From Dehalococcoidia bacterium (GTDB taxonomy: Bacteria; Chloroflexota; Dehalococcoidia; Dehalococcoidales; BS750m-G39), in the NCBI GenBank assembly GCA_030615425.1, contig JAUWZG010000009.1, positions 1-21,613 on the forward strand: DNA of 21,613 nt, read 5' to 3'. Positions 15,833 through 21,613 of this stretch are shown here, one piece after another. Made by a program: the position numbers and the translations under genes. The notes under the pieces were generated by a model. The model had not been told where the DNA came from. It saw only the letters and a program-made list of their open reading frames with translations, and made no database searches. Position 1 is the stretch's first letter; every line of letters begins with the position of its first letter.

Positions 15833-16677
15833 TAAAGAGGATATTACTGTTGTCTCTGGCGCTAGTCCTATCTTTTACCCTTGTCACTTTTGTTGGTTGT
15901 GGAGAAAAACTCCCTCAAGAAGAAATAGACCGGATAATCGCCAATGTCACCTCTGCCGAATATGATACCGTCAAGCTCGACATGAATTTGCCAATAACCA
16001 TGAAGGTGGAGGGTGGCTCTGAAGCGGGTACAATGACCATTGCGGTTGACAGCACCGGTGTTATAGACATTGCCAATGAAGAAATGCGAATGACGATGAA
16101 TGTGACGATGGATATACTGGGAGAGGGTGAACAAGACATAGCCGTGGAAGTTTATATCGTTGGGGGGTGGATGTATACCAAGGTGGACATCCCCGAGTTA
16201 GGCGAGCAGTGGCTGAAGATGGAGGTAACCGACGAGGCGTGGCAGCAGCAGAGCCAGATTGACCCGCTACTGGAGTTCTTGGAAACGGCTGTCGAGATTA
16301 AGTCTCTGGGCAGCGAGACGGTAAATGGTATCGACTGCTATGTTTTCGAGATGGTGCCCGATATCGAAGAATTAGGCGAACTGTTTTCCCAGCAGACATC
16401 TGGTATGGAAATCATGGACTTCAGCCAGTTTGACCTGGCTGACCTGTATAAGGAATTGTCGGTTAAAGAATGGATAGCCAAAGATAGCTACCTGCTTATG
16501 AAGGCAGAGATTGAAATGGTCCTGGAAATAAGTGCCGGCGATGTAGGTGTCACTGCGGATGATTTTGATAAGGTGACCATAGATGTTGAAATGGTGATGA
16601 GCTTCTACGACTACAATCAGCCAGTCTCCATCGAACTGCCGCCAGAAGCGCTGGATGCTGAGGAGTTGCCTTATTAA
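15823..16677 (+). CDS. Putative lipoprotein, LppX/DUF6612-like
   Basis: The 284-aa protein starts with a basic segment and a hydrophobic stretch (KRILLLSLALVLSFTLVTF) ending in a lipobox-like FVGC, so Cys26 is the likely lipidated residue after signal peptidase II cleavage. Phe at -3 is not ideal. The mature part is acidic and rich in alternating hydrophobic strands (GTMTIAVDSTGVIDI, EMRMTMNVTMDILG, WMYTKVDIPELGEQWLKME). This is the pattern of LolA/LppX-like half-barrel lipoproteins including DUF6612. The fold call is from pattern only and no ligand can be named. The ATG at 15823 has AGGAGGGG upstream. Confidence 0.8.
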   Translation: MSVVKRILLLSLALVLSFTLVTFVGCGEKLPQEEIDRIIANVTSAEYDTVKLDMNLPITMKVEGGSEAGTMTIAVDSTGVIDIANEEMRMTMNVTMDILGEGEQDIAVEVYIVGGWMYTKVDIPELGEQWLKMEVTDEAWQQQSQIDPLLEFLETAVEIKSLGSETVNGIDCYVFEMVPDIEELGELFSQQTSGMEIMDFSQFDLADLYKELSVKEWIAKDSYLLMKAEIEMVLEISAGDVGVTADDFDKVTIDVEMVMSFYDYNQPVSIELPPEALDAEELPY

Positions 16678-16692
16678 CCAGGGCAAGAGCTG

Positions 16693-16803
16693 ATGAACAG
16701 AACTAGGGGCTTTGTCAACTTAAATAGGTTTAAGTCGGGCAGGGCGATTAAGAAGCTCGGCAAGACGGCACCAGATAAGCGTAAAAAAGGGGTCAGGAAG
16801 TGA
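16693..16803 (+). CDS. Candidate 36-aa highly basic peptide
   Basis: ATG 16693 opens a 36-codon frame (MNRTRGFVNLNRFKSGRAIK, then KLGKTAPDKRKKGVRK) ending at TGA 16801-16803. It has 14 Lys/Arg and a single Asp. Its stop overlaps the GTG start of the next gene as GTGA, the arrangement typical of coupled genes, and it begins 15 nt after the lipoprotein stop. The ribosome binding site is weak (AGGG at 16680-16683, 9 nt away). I recognise no family. It may be a real small protein or chance. Confidence 0.35.
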   Translation: MNRTRGFVNLNRFKSGRAIKKLGKTAPDKRKKGVRK

Positions 16804-17264
16804 AGAGGAAATTGAGTTGGCCCATATTTTGGGCATTAGTAGGAGTTTTCGTTGTCATAGTCTGTCTCGTCTCAATTCCGCCATTTATTCCAGCATTTAG
16901 AGGATCTATATTTCTTTGGTTTCTTATCATTTCCGGGTCTATTTTCCTTTTACTAGGCATTGCTCTGATAGTTTTGACGCTGAGGGAAAAAGTTGGAGGA
17001 AGGCTTAAAGGGTTCTTTCTACTGACCGGAGCCTCCTCTGCAGGATTTTTTGTCAGTATCCTTTTGCACAATTTGGTTTATGGTCTGTTTATTCACTTTT
17101 TTGGCGCGGACTTTTGGGATAGAATTGGTCTAGGAGACGAGCCTTTCTTTTTTATTATTGCTGTTTTGCTATGCCCAATAGGGTTTTTAGTGGGGGCTAT
17201 TGGCAGTATCGTCCTCAGGGCCAAGAATTCTAGGACACAGAAAAAACTAGCCTCTAGCCCTTGA
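16800..17264 (+). CDS. Four-helix membrane protein of unknown function
   Basis: The 154-aa protein has a basic start (KRKLSW) and about four membrane spans (roughly residues 8-29, 36-60, 70-97 and 115-139), with a basic, Lys/Arg-rich C-terminal tail (RAKNSRTQKKL). I do not recognise a family, and no conserved polar or catalytic motif stands out inside the helices. The start is GTG at 16800, with AAGGGG (16787-16792) 7 nt upstream. It is more A/T-rich than the genes around it. It lies between the lipoprotein and nadK, and nadK has its own promoter downstream of this stop. Confidence 0.7.
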   Translation: MKRKLSWPIFWALVGVFVVIVCLVSIPPFIPAFRGSIFLWFLIISGSIFLLLGIALIVLTLREKVGGRLKGFFLLTGASSAGFFVSILLHNLVYGLFIHFFGADFWDRIGLGDEPFFFIIAVLLCPIGFLVGAIGSIVLRAKNSRTQKKLASSP

Positions 17265-17284
17265 TAACCGTAGATATGCCAGCC

Positions 17285-17313
17285 TTGACACCTCAAAGGG
17301 GCAATGCTACACT
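17285..17313 (+). promoter_or_regulatory. Promoter for nadK-GNAT-Nudix operon
   Basis: A perfect TTGACA (17285-17290) is followed after exactly 17 nt by TACACT (17308-17313). Transcription would start near 17320, leaving a leader of about 47 nt before nadK. The -10 box lies downstream of an in-frame ATG at 17304, which argues against that codon as the nadK start. Confidence 0.6.
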
Positions 17314-17366
17314 TCCCTTGCCTTCAGAAGCGATACTTTCATTGTTATTACAAAGCAGGTCTGGCT

Positions 17367-18200
17367 ATGAAAAGGATTGGTATTCTTTATCACCCCATGA
17401 TTGAGGCCGCCCATACCCTGGCTGAGGAACTGAAGAATTTTTTGGCTGCCAGGGGGGTATCGGTATGGCTATGCTCTGCCTGGGAGGGAGAGAAGGCTAA
17501 GTCTCAGGTGGATGACACCGATTTAATTCTTACTATTGGCGGTGATGGCACTATTCTGCGGGCGGCTCAGGTAGCGGTTGCCGGTAAAACGCCTTTTATC
17601 GGGATTAATCTGGGCAAACTGGGCTTTATGACTGAGCTCAGTGCTGAGGAAGCGAAGGATAAGCTCCCTGCCTTGCTTGAGGGGAAGGGTTGGCTGGACG
17701 AGCGGGCTATGCTTGAGGCAGAGCTTGGTGCCAGCGGCTCTGAGCCAGCGCGCACCTTTTATGCCTTAAACGATGTGGTGGTGGCGCGGGGGGCAGTAGC
17801 CCGGGTGGTCTATATAGAAGCCAGCATTGACGGCGAGCCGCTGACCACCTATAAGGCTGACGGCGTGGTGGTGGCTACGGCTACCGGCAGCACTGGCTAT
17901 TCGCTATCTGCCGGCGGTCCCATCCTCCACCCCCGGGCTAAGGAGTTTTTGCTCTCGCCGATATTGCCCCACCTCAGTCTGGGTTACAGTCTGGTATTGC
18001 CGGCGACGGCAGTGGTCAAGCTGCGCCTGGCTACCGCCCATGGGGCAACGCTGAGTGTTGACGGTCATATGAATTTGCCACTGGAGAATGGTGCCGTTAT
18101 TACCGTAAGGCATAGCTCTAATATCGGTCGTTTTTTGAGAATTCATCCTGAAGCCGCTTTCTATAGCTCTCTGGAGCCAAAGCTGAAAGGAAAGCACTAA
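17367..18200 (+). CDS. nadK: NAD kinase
   Basis: The enzyme phosphorylates NAD to NADP in the cytoplasm using ATP or polyphosphate. From ATG 17367 it has 277 residues, usual for the family. The GGDG motif is in LILTIGGDGTILRAAQ (Gly58-Gly61). The NAD-binding NDVVV lies at about 135-139, and DGVVVATATGSTGYSLSAGG at about 165-184. A longer reading from ATG 17304 would add 21 residues of low similarity and start upstream of the expected transcript, so 17367 is preferred, though its ribosome binding site (GCAGGT) is modest. One base separates it from the acetyltransferase gene. Confidence 0.95.
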   Translation: MKRIGILYHPMIEAAHTLAEELKNFLAARGVSVWLCSAWEGEKAKSQVDDTDLILTIGGDGTILRAAQVAVAGKTPFIGINLGKLGFMTELSAEEAKDKLPALLEGKGWLDERAMLEAELGASGSEPARTFYALNDVVVARGAVARVVYIEASIDGEPLTTYKADGVVVATATGSTGYSLSAGGPILHPRAKEFLLSPILPHLSLGYSLVLPATAVVKLRLATAHGATLSVDGHMNLPLENGAVITVRHSSNIGRFLRIHPEAAFYSSLEPKLKGKH

Positions 18201-18201
18201 G

Positions 18202-18660
18202 TTGAAGGTAGAAAAAGCCAAAATCAGCGATGTCCCTCAGATGCATCAGCTAATTAACTACTTTGCTGATAAGGACGAGATGCTACCTCGCCCGCTTAGC
18301 GAGTTGTATGAGAACATAAGGGATTGTTTTGTGGTCAGGGATGGTGAGCGGGTGCTTGCCTGTGCGACACTGCATGTTTTCTGGTCAGACCTGGCTGAGA
18401 TAAGGTCGCTGGCGGTAGCTGAGGGCAGCCAGGAGCAGGGCATCGGCGCTCAACTGGTTAAAGCCTGCCTTGAAGAAGCTGGGGAACTTGGTATTACCAT
18501 CGTCTTTTGCCTGACTTACAAGCCAGCCCTTTTTGAGAAGTTTGGCTTTTCTCAAGTAGATAAGATGGAGCTGCCGAGAAAGGTGTGGACTGAGTGCTAC
18601 CGCTGCCCCAAATTCCCCGATTGTGACGAGGTGGCTCTTATCTATCACCCGGAGGTCTAG
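18202..18660 (+). CDS. GNAT N-acetyltransferase, ArgA-like
   Basis: The 152-aa protein is a single GNAT domain. The acetyl-CoA loop is EQGIGAQLVKACLEEA (about residues 78-93), preceded by the strand LAEIRSLAVAE. The C-terminal part KVWTECYRCPKFPDCDE (about 127-143) has Cys132, Cys135 and Cys141 and is characteristic of the short ArgA-type acetyltransferases often labelled N-acetylglutamate synthase. Whether this one acetylates glutamate for arginine synthesis cannot be read from the sequence, and no arginine genes are nearby. The start is TTG 18202, one base after nadK, with GGAAAG upstream. Confidence 0.88.
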   Translation: MKVEKAKISDVPQMHQLINYFADKDEMLPRPLSELYENIRDCFVVRDGERVLACATLHVFWSDLAEIRSLAVAEGSQEQGIGAQLVKACLEEAGELGITIVFCLTYKPALFEKFGFSQVDKMELPRKVWTECYRCPKFPDCDEVALIYHPEV

Positions 18661-18661
18661 C

Positions 18662-19207
18662 TTGGCTGAGGAAGAGACGCTATCCAGCCGAATGGTCTAT
18701 GAGGGGCGAGCGGTGAAGTTGCGGGTTGATACCGTCAGGACGGCCGGCGGCCGGCAGACCAGCCGCGAGATTGTGGAGCATAGCGATTGTGTAGCTATTA
18801 TCGCTGTTGACGATAAGGACAATGTCCTGCTGGTAGAGCAATTTCGCAAGTCGGTGGAGAAGGAGCTACTGGAGATACCAGCTGGTGGTATTGAACCTGG
18901 TGAAGACCCGGTTGAGTGCGTTCGCCGTGAGTTGCGTGAGGAGGCGGGCTTTCTTCCCCAAAAGGTGGAGCTGTTGGGCGGCTTCTACTCCACCCCCGGC
19001 TACTGCACCGAATACCTCTACCTTTATCTGGCCACTGACCTGGTTCCCAGTCCACTTCAGGCTGAGGATAGTGAGAGCATCAGGTTAGTCCGGGTGCCAT
19101 TGCTTAAGATTCCCGGTCTGATTGCCTCAGGCTCCATTTGTGATGCCAAGAGCATTGCCGGGTTGCTCACCTTTTTAGAGTACCGGAAATCAGCCAAGCT
19201 CGTCTGA
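18662..19207 (+). CDS. Nudix hydrolase, ADP-ribose pyrophosphatase type
   Basis: The 181-aa protein carries a complete Nudix box, G75-x5-E81-x7-R89-E-L-R-E-E-A-G-F97, in the segment from AGGIEPGED to RRELREEAGF. The upstream VLLVEQFRKSVEKELLEIPAG and downstream FYSTPGYCTEYLYLYLA are typical of ADP-ribose pyrophosphatases, which cleave ADP-ribose to AMP and ribose 5-phosphate. The start is TTG 18662, with GGAGG (18651-18655) 6 nt upstream, overlapping the end of the acetyltransferase. ATG 18692 is an alternative without such a site. The 3' end overlaps the convergent HIT gene by 18 nt. Confidence 0.92.
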   Translation: MAEEETLSSRMVYEGRAVKLRVDTVRTAGGRQTSREIVEHSDCVAIIAVDDKDNVLLVEQFRKSVEKELLEIPAGGIEPGEDPVECVRRELREEAGFLPQKVELLGGFYSTPGYCTEYLYLYLATDLVPSPLQAEDSESIRLVRVPLLKIPGLIASGSICDAKSIAGLLTFLEYRKSAKLV

Positions 19208-19531
19208 GAGCCTTCGCCCGCCGAGGAGATGCATATGGAGGTGGGGCACCAGCTGTCCGCCCTCCTTACCGCAGTTTATCGCCAGCCGGTAGCCGCTTTG
19301 AGCCACGCCCTCCTTTTTTGCCAGCTGGTTGGAAATAGCTACCATGTGTCCGATGAGGGGTGAGTCGGCTTCAGATAGGTGGGCAAGGGAGGGGATATGC
19401 TTTCTGGGGATAATGATCAGGTGCAGCGGTGCCTGCGGCTTAATATCGCGGAAGGCAATCACCCTTTCATCCTGATAGGCGATGTCGCTGGGGATTTCGC
19501 CTGATACAATCTGGCAGAAAATGCAGCCCAC
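19190..19531 (-). CDS. HIT-family nucleotide hydrolase, HinT-like
   Basis: The 113-aa protein begins GCIFCQIVSGEIPSDIAYQD and ends with the histidine triad VPHLHMHLLGGR, with His97, His99 and His101. This is the signature of HinT-type purine nucleoside phosphoramidases. RDIKPQAPLHLIIIPRKHI (about residues 28-46) is also typical. The start is GTG, sharing one base with the TAG stop of fumarase beta (TAGTG), with GGGGGAAG upstream. It is the last gene of the minus-strand cluster, and its final 18 nt overlap the Nudix gene on the other strand. Its cellular substrate is unknown. Confidence 0.93.
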   Translation of the reverse strand: MGCIFCQIVSGEIPSDIAYQDERVIAFRDIKPQAPLHLIIIPRKHIPSLAHLSEADSPLIGHMVAISNQLAKKEGVAQSGYRLAINCGKEGGQLVPHLHMHLLGGRRLSDELG

Positions 19532-20082
19532 TATTTCTTCCCCCTCTGATATTCGGTTTTTCCCTGCTCAAACAGGTCTTCCCCGTAAATATCGTTGGCG
19601 ACAATAGCCGGGAAGTTCTCCACGGTAAGTCGCCGGATAGCCTCAGCGCCCAAATCTTCGTATGCGATGACCTCTGCCTGTTTGATGGATCTGGCTAGTA
19701 GGGCGCCAGCGCCACCTATAGTAACCAGGTAGGCGGCTTTATACTTCTTGATGGCCTCTCTTACCTCTGGTGAGCGATTTCCCTTGCCAATCATAGCTCT
19801 GATGCCGGCGGCGATAAGGCGGGGGGTATATCTATCCATACGGCTGCTGGTGGTGGGACCGGCTGAGCCGATGACCTGACCCGGTGGGGCTGGAGACGGT
19901 CCCATGTAGTACAGCGTTTGCCCCTTGAGGTCGAAGGGTAATCTTTCGCCTTTATCCAGGGCTTGGACAATCCTCTGATGGGCGGCATCCCTGGCGGTAT
20001 AGATAACCCCGGAAATGGTGACCCTGGTGCCTGCGGTCAGCTTTTCTGTTACTTCCGCCTCAATTGGCGATGTGATATTTAT
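19531..20082 (-). CDS. Fumarate hydratase class I, beta subunit (apparent ATA start)
   Basis: This is the C-terminal-type subunit of the two-subunit, [4Fe-4S] class I fumarase (FumA C-terminus/TtdB type), which interconverts fumarate and malate with the alpha subunit. The full reading is 183 aa: INITSPIEAEVTEKL, then SGVIYTARDAAHQRIVQAL, GPSPAPPGQVIGSAGPTTSS, MIGKGNRS and YLVTIGGAGALLARS. The first ordinary start codon in frame is ATG 19905, which would remove the first 59 residues including the conserved YTARDAAH segment. The best start is ATA at 20082-20080. AAGGAGG (20090-20096, minus) lies 7 nt upstream, and the ATA overlaps the alpha stop as ATAA, one base from the usual ATGA. ATT at 20085 is a second choice. 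A sequencing error could also explain it. Confidence 0.88.
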   Translation of the reverse strand: MNITSPIEAEVTEKLTAGTRVTISGVIYTARDAAHQRIVQALDKGERLPFDLKGQTLYYMGPSPAPPGQVIGSAGPTTSSRMDRYTPRLIAAGIRAMIGKGNRSPEVREAIKKYKAAYLVTIGGAGALLARSIKQAEVIAYEDLGAEAIRRLTVENFPAIVANDIYGEDLFEQGKTEYQRGKK

Positions 20083-20924
20083 AATACTGCCTCCTTATGG
20101 CGGGCGCTGTGGCACTGTAGATTGACTGCTACCGGCAGGCTGACGATATGGGTGGGCATAACTTCAGCGTGCACTGCCATGGCGGTGGTGGTGCCGCCAA
20201 AGCCCATCGGCCCGATGCCGAGAGCATTTACCCGGGCTAGAACCTCTTTCTCCAGCTGGGCAATCTCAGGGTCGGGGTTTGGTTCAGCTACCTTTCTCAG
20301 CAAAGCCTTCTTTGCCATCAGCATCGCCTTTTCCGCTGTCCCCCCTATGCCCAGCCCGATAATCAGCGGCGGGCAGGAGTTACCCCCGGCATCATCAACC
20401 GTTTTAACCACCAGCTCGATGATACCCTCCCTGCCGTGGTTGGGCAGGAGCATAGCCAGCCGGCTCATATTCTCGGCACCGCCCCCCTTGGGCATAACCA
20501 TAATCTTTAGCTTGTCGCCGGCGACGATTTCAGCGTGGATAACGGGCGGGGTGTTATCTCTGGTATTTATTCTGGATGAGAAGGGCTGGCTGGCCATGGC
20601 TTTTCTGAGGTAGCCTTCAGCGTAGCCCTGGCGCACCCCTTCTTCAACGGCGGCATTTATGTCGCCGCCAGTAATGTGAGCTTCCTGACCTATTTCCAGG
20701 AAAACGACGGCGGTGCCGCAGTCCTGGCACAGCGGCAGGCGTTCCTCTCTGGCAATCCGGGCGTTCTCTATAAGCTGGCTTAGCACTTCTTTTCCCAGCG
20801 GAGACTGCTCGGTTTTCTGGGCTTGCTTGAGTGCTGAGAGTACATCCTCGCCGAGGACAAAATTTGCTTCCTGGCAGAGCCGGGCTACGGTTTTAGTGAT
20901 TTCGCTGGCTTTAATCTCTCTCAT
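20079..20924 (-). CDS. Fumarate hydratase class I, alpha subunit
   Basis: The alpha subunit carries the [4Fe-4S] cluster that acts as Lewis acid in hydration of fumarate to malate. The 281-aa protein has the three expected ligands: Cys66 (PLCQDCGTAVVF), Cys184 (GGNSCPPLIIGLGIGGTAEKA) and Cys271 (NLQCHSARH). Cys69 is an extra cysteine at a position that is Thr in most family members I recall. ATG 20924 opens the gene, but no ribosome binding site stands within the usual distance: a GGGGGAGGG lies roughly 20 nt upstream. A related tartrate dehydratase (TtdA) is an alternative, but the neighbouring mdh favours fumarase. The stop overlaps the beta start. Confidence 0.93.
   Translation of the reverse strand: MREIKASEITKTVARLCQEANFVLGEDVLSALKQAQKTEQSPLGKEVLSQLIENARIAREERLPLCQDCGTAVVFLEIGQEAHITGGDINAAVEEGVRQGYAEGYLRKAMASQPFSSRINTRDNTPPVIHAEIVAGDKLKIMVMPKGGGAENMSRLAMLLPNHGREGIIELVVKTVDDAGGNSCPPLIIGLGIGGTAEKAMLMAKKALLRKVAEPNPDPEIAQLEKEVLARVNALGIGPMGFGGTTTAMAVHAEVMPTHIVSLPVAVNLQCHSARHKEAVL
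20090..20096 (-). promoter_or_regulatory. Ribosome binding site that fixes the fumarase beta start
   Basis: AAGGAGG on the minus strand lies inside the last codons of fumarase alpha and 7 nt before ATA 20082. No ATG, GTG or TTG lies at a usable distance in the beta frame, so this site marks where initiation must occur. Confidence 0.65.
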
Positions 20925-20937
20925 TTTATTTTATGAG

Positions 20938-21027
20938 GGAACCCTCCCCCTTTATCCCCCCTCCTTAAGGGCGGCGGGTGGGAAAAGATATAAAAGGGAT
21001 AGGGGAGAGAGGCTTCGCCCCTTCCCT
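20938..21027. repeat. Repeat in the mdh/fumarase spacer
   Basis: The spacer between mdh and the fumarase genes is almost entirely a copy of the dispersed element. The core at 20963-20990 (CCTTAAGGGCGGCGGGTGGG, then AAAAGATA) is the closest match to the leuS-proC copy at 681-706, in the opposite orientation. GAGAGGCTTCGCCCC (21006-21020) matches GGGGCGAAGCC pieces there. The element begins directly beside the mdh stop codon. Confidence 0.65.
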
Positions 21028-21613
21028 CTACCCCACCCCCATCGTCTTGATTAGCTGCTTCACTCCCTCGGCTGAATTATTCAGGGATTGCTTTTCCTCG
21101 GCAGTCAGCTCTAATTCTATTATCTGCTCGATGCCGCCTTTGCCCAGCTTTACCGGCACGCCGATGACGCTGTCCTTAATACCGTATTCCCCCTCAAGAT
21201 AAGCGGCGCAGGGCAGGATTTCTTTCTTATCCAGGACCATAGCCTCGGCCATGCGGGCGATGCCTGCCGAGGGGGCATAGAAGGCGCTCCCCTTTTTGAG
21301 CAGGTCTACAACCTCTCTTCCGCCATGTATGGTGCGCTCCACCAGCTTATCAATAGTCTCTTGGGGCAGGATCTCGGTGAGCGGTTTGCCCTTGACCGTG
21401 GTCAGTCTGGGGATGACCACCATATTTCGGCCGTGCGCTCCGAGGACACAGGCAGAGACGTCAGCCACCGGTACCTTTAGCTCGGCGGCGATGAAGGTGC
21501 TCAAGCGGGCAGTATCCAGGACGCCAGATAAGCCAGTTACCCTGTTTCGCGGGAACTGGCTGGTCTGAATGGCCAGGTAGGTCATGGCATCTAACGGGTT
21601 GGAGACCATAATG
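21028..21613 (-). CDS. mdh: Malate dehydrogenase (LDH-like), C-terminal part
   Basis: The gene is cut by the window end. The visible 3' part begins in the MVSNPLDAMTYLA segment and lacks the NAD-binding N-terminus. It shows GLSGVLDTARLSTFIA, with the catalytic Asp and substrate-binding Arg, and LGAHGRNMVVIPRLTTV, with the catalytic His. The C-terminal helices are complete, and the stop is TAG. In the lactate/malate dehydrogenase family the His is normally followed by Gly-Asp-Ser/Thr; here it is Gly-Arg-Asn, which is unusual. The specificity residue lies outside the window, so lactate dehydrogenase is not excluded, but the adjacent fumarase favours malate dehydrogenase (malate to oxaloacetate, NAD-dependent). 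Confidence 0.88.
   Translation of the reverse strand, partial: IMVSNPLDAMTYLAIQTSQFPRNRVTGLSGVLDTARLSTFIAAELKVPVADVSACVLGAHGRNMVVIPRLTTVKGKPLTEILPQETIDKLVERTIHGGREVVDLLKKGSAFYAPSAGIARMAEAMVLDKKEILPCAAYLEGEYGIKDSVIGVPVKLGKGGIEQIIELELTAEEKQSLNNSAEGVKQLIKTMGVG

Noticed and set aside
17304..17366. Upstream ATG 17304 as the nadK start
   Set aside because: The likely -10 box lies at 17308-17313, downstream of this ATG, and the added 21 residues lack family similarity; ATG 17367 fits the kinase N-terminus.
19963..20613. 216-codon plus-strand open frame opposite the fumarase genes
   Set aside because: It is the complement of the fumarase alpha and beta coding sequence, whose conserved cysteines and motifs establish the real strand.
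628..21027. CRISPR array from the repeated elements
   Set aside because: The repeats are diverged, irregularly spaced, in both orientations and lie in separate spacers; there are no regular spacers and no cas genes.

Overview
The window is a moderately G+C-rich bacterial chromosome segment. It reads best as a member of the Chloroflexota, most likely a Dehalococcoidia-like anaerobe. The reasons are an 11-gene complex I operon (nuoABCDHIJKLMN) with no nuoEFG, a two-subunit oxygen-sensitive class I fumarase next to a malate dehydrogenase, frequent TTG starts, and pyrimidine/purine-biased dispersed repeats in the spacers. The assignment comes from gene content and style; no phylogenetic marker was tested.

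Layout. (1) 1-2169, plus strand: 3' end of leuS, a repeat-filled spacer, proC and a CvpA-family membrane protein. (2) 2174-3213, minus strand: rsmD and coaD, overlapping by 4 nt, behind two good sigma70-type promoters. (3) 3214-3626: divergent spacer carrying repeats and, at its right end, the probable nuo promoter. (4) 3627-14860, plus strand: the nuo operon, mostly with overlapping start/stop codons. Two non-Nuo genes sit between nuoK and nuoL: a HEAT-repeat protein and a 64-aa DUF2007-like protein. A repeat-bearing gap separates nuoL from nuoM. (5) 14861-15223: a second long repeat spacer. (6) 15224-17264: a flavodoxin-like protein, a lipoprotein, a candidate 36-aa basic peptide and a four-helix membrane protein. 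(7) 17285-19207: a clear promoter followed by nadK, a GNAT acetyltransferase and a Nudix ADP-ribose pyrophosphatase, tightly packed. (8) 19190-21613, minus strand: mdh (runs off the window), fumarase alpha, fumarase beta and a HIT-family protein.

Function. The Nuo proteins would form the membrane arm and the quinone-reducing connecting module of complex I without the NADH-oxidising module, so the electron donor is probably not NADH and is unknown here. Mdh and fumarase interconvert oxaloacetate, malate and fumarate. NadK, Nudix and HIT proteins handle nucleotides and cofactors, and ProC makes proline.

The most useful corrections are these. The fumarase beta gene appears to start at an ATA codon (20082), giving a full 183-aa protein where ordinary start codons would give only 124 aa. 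Several starts (coaD, nuoA, nuoI, nuoM, GNAT, Nudix) are TTG. At least seven copies of a related repeat core occupy five spacers. No tRNA, rRNA, CRISPR array, transposase or phage gene was seen.
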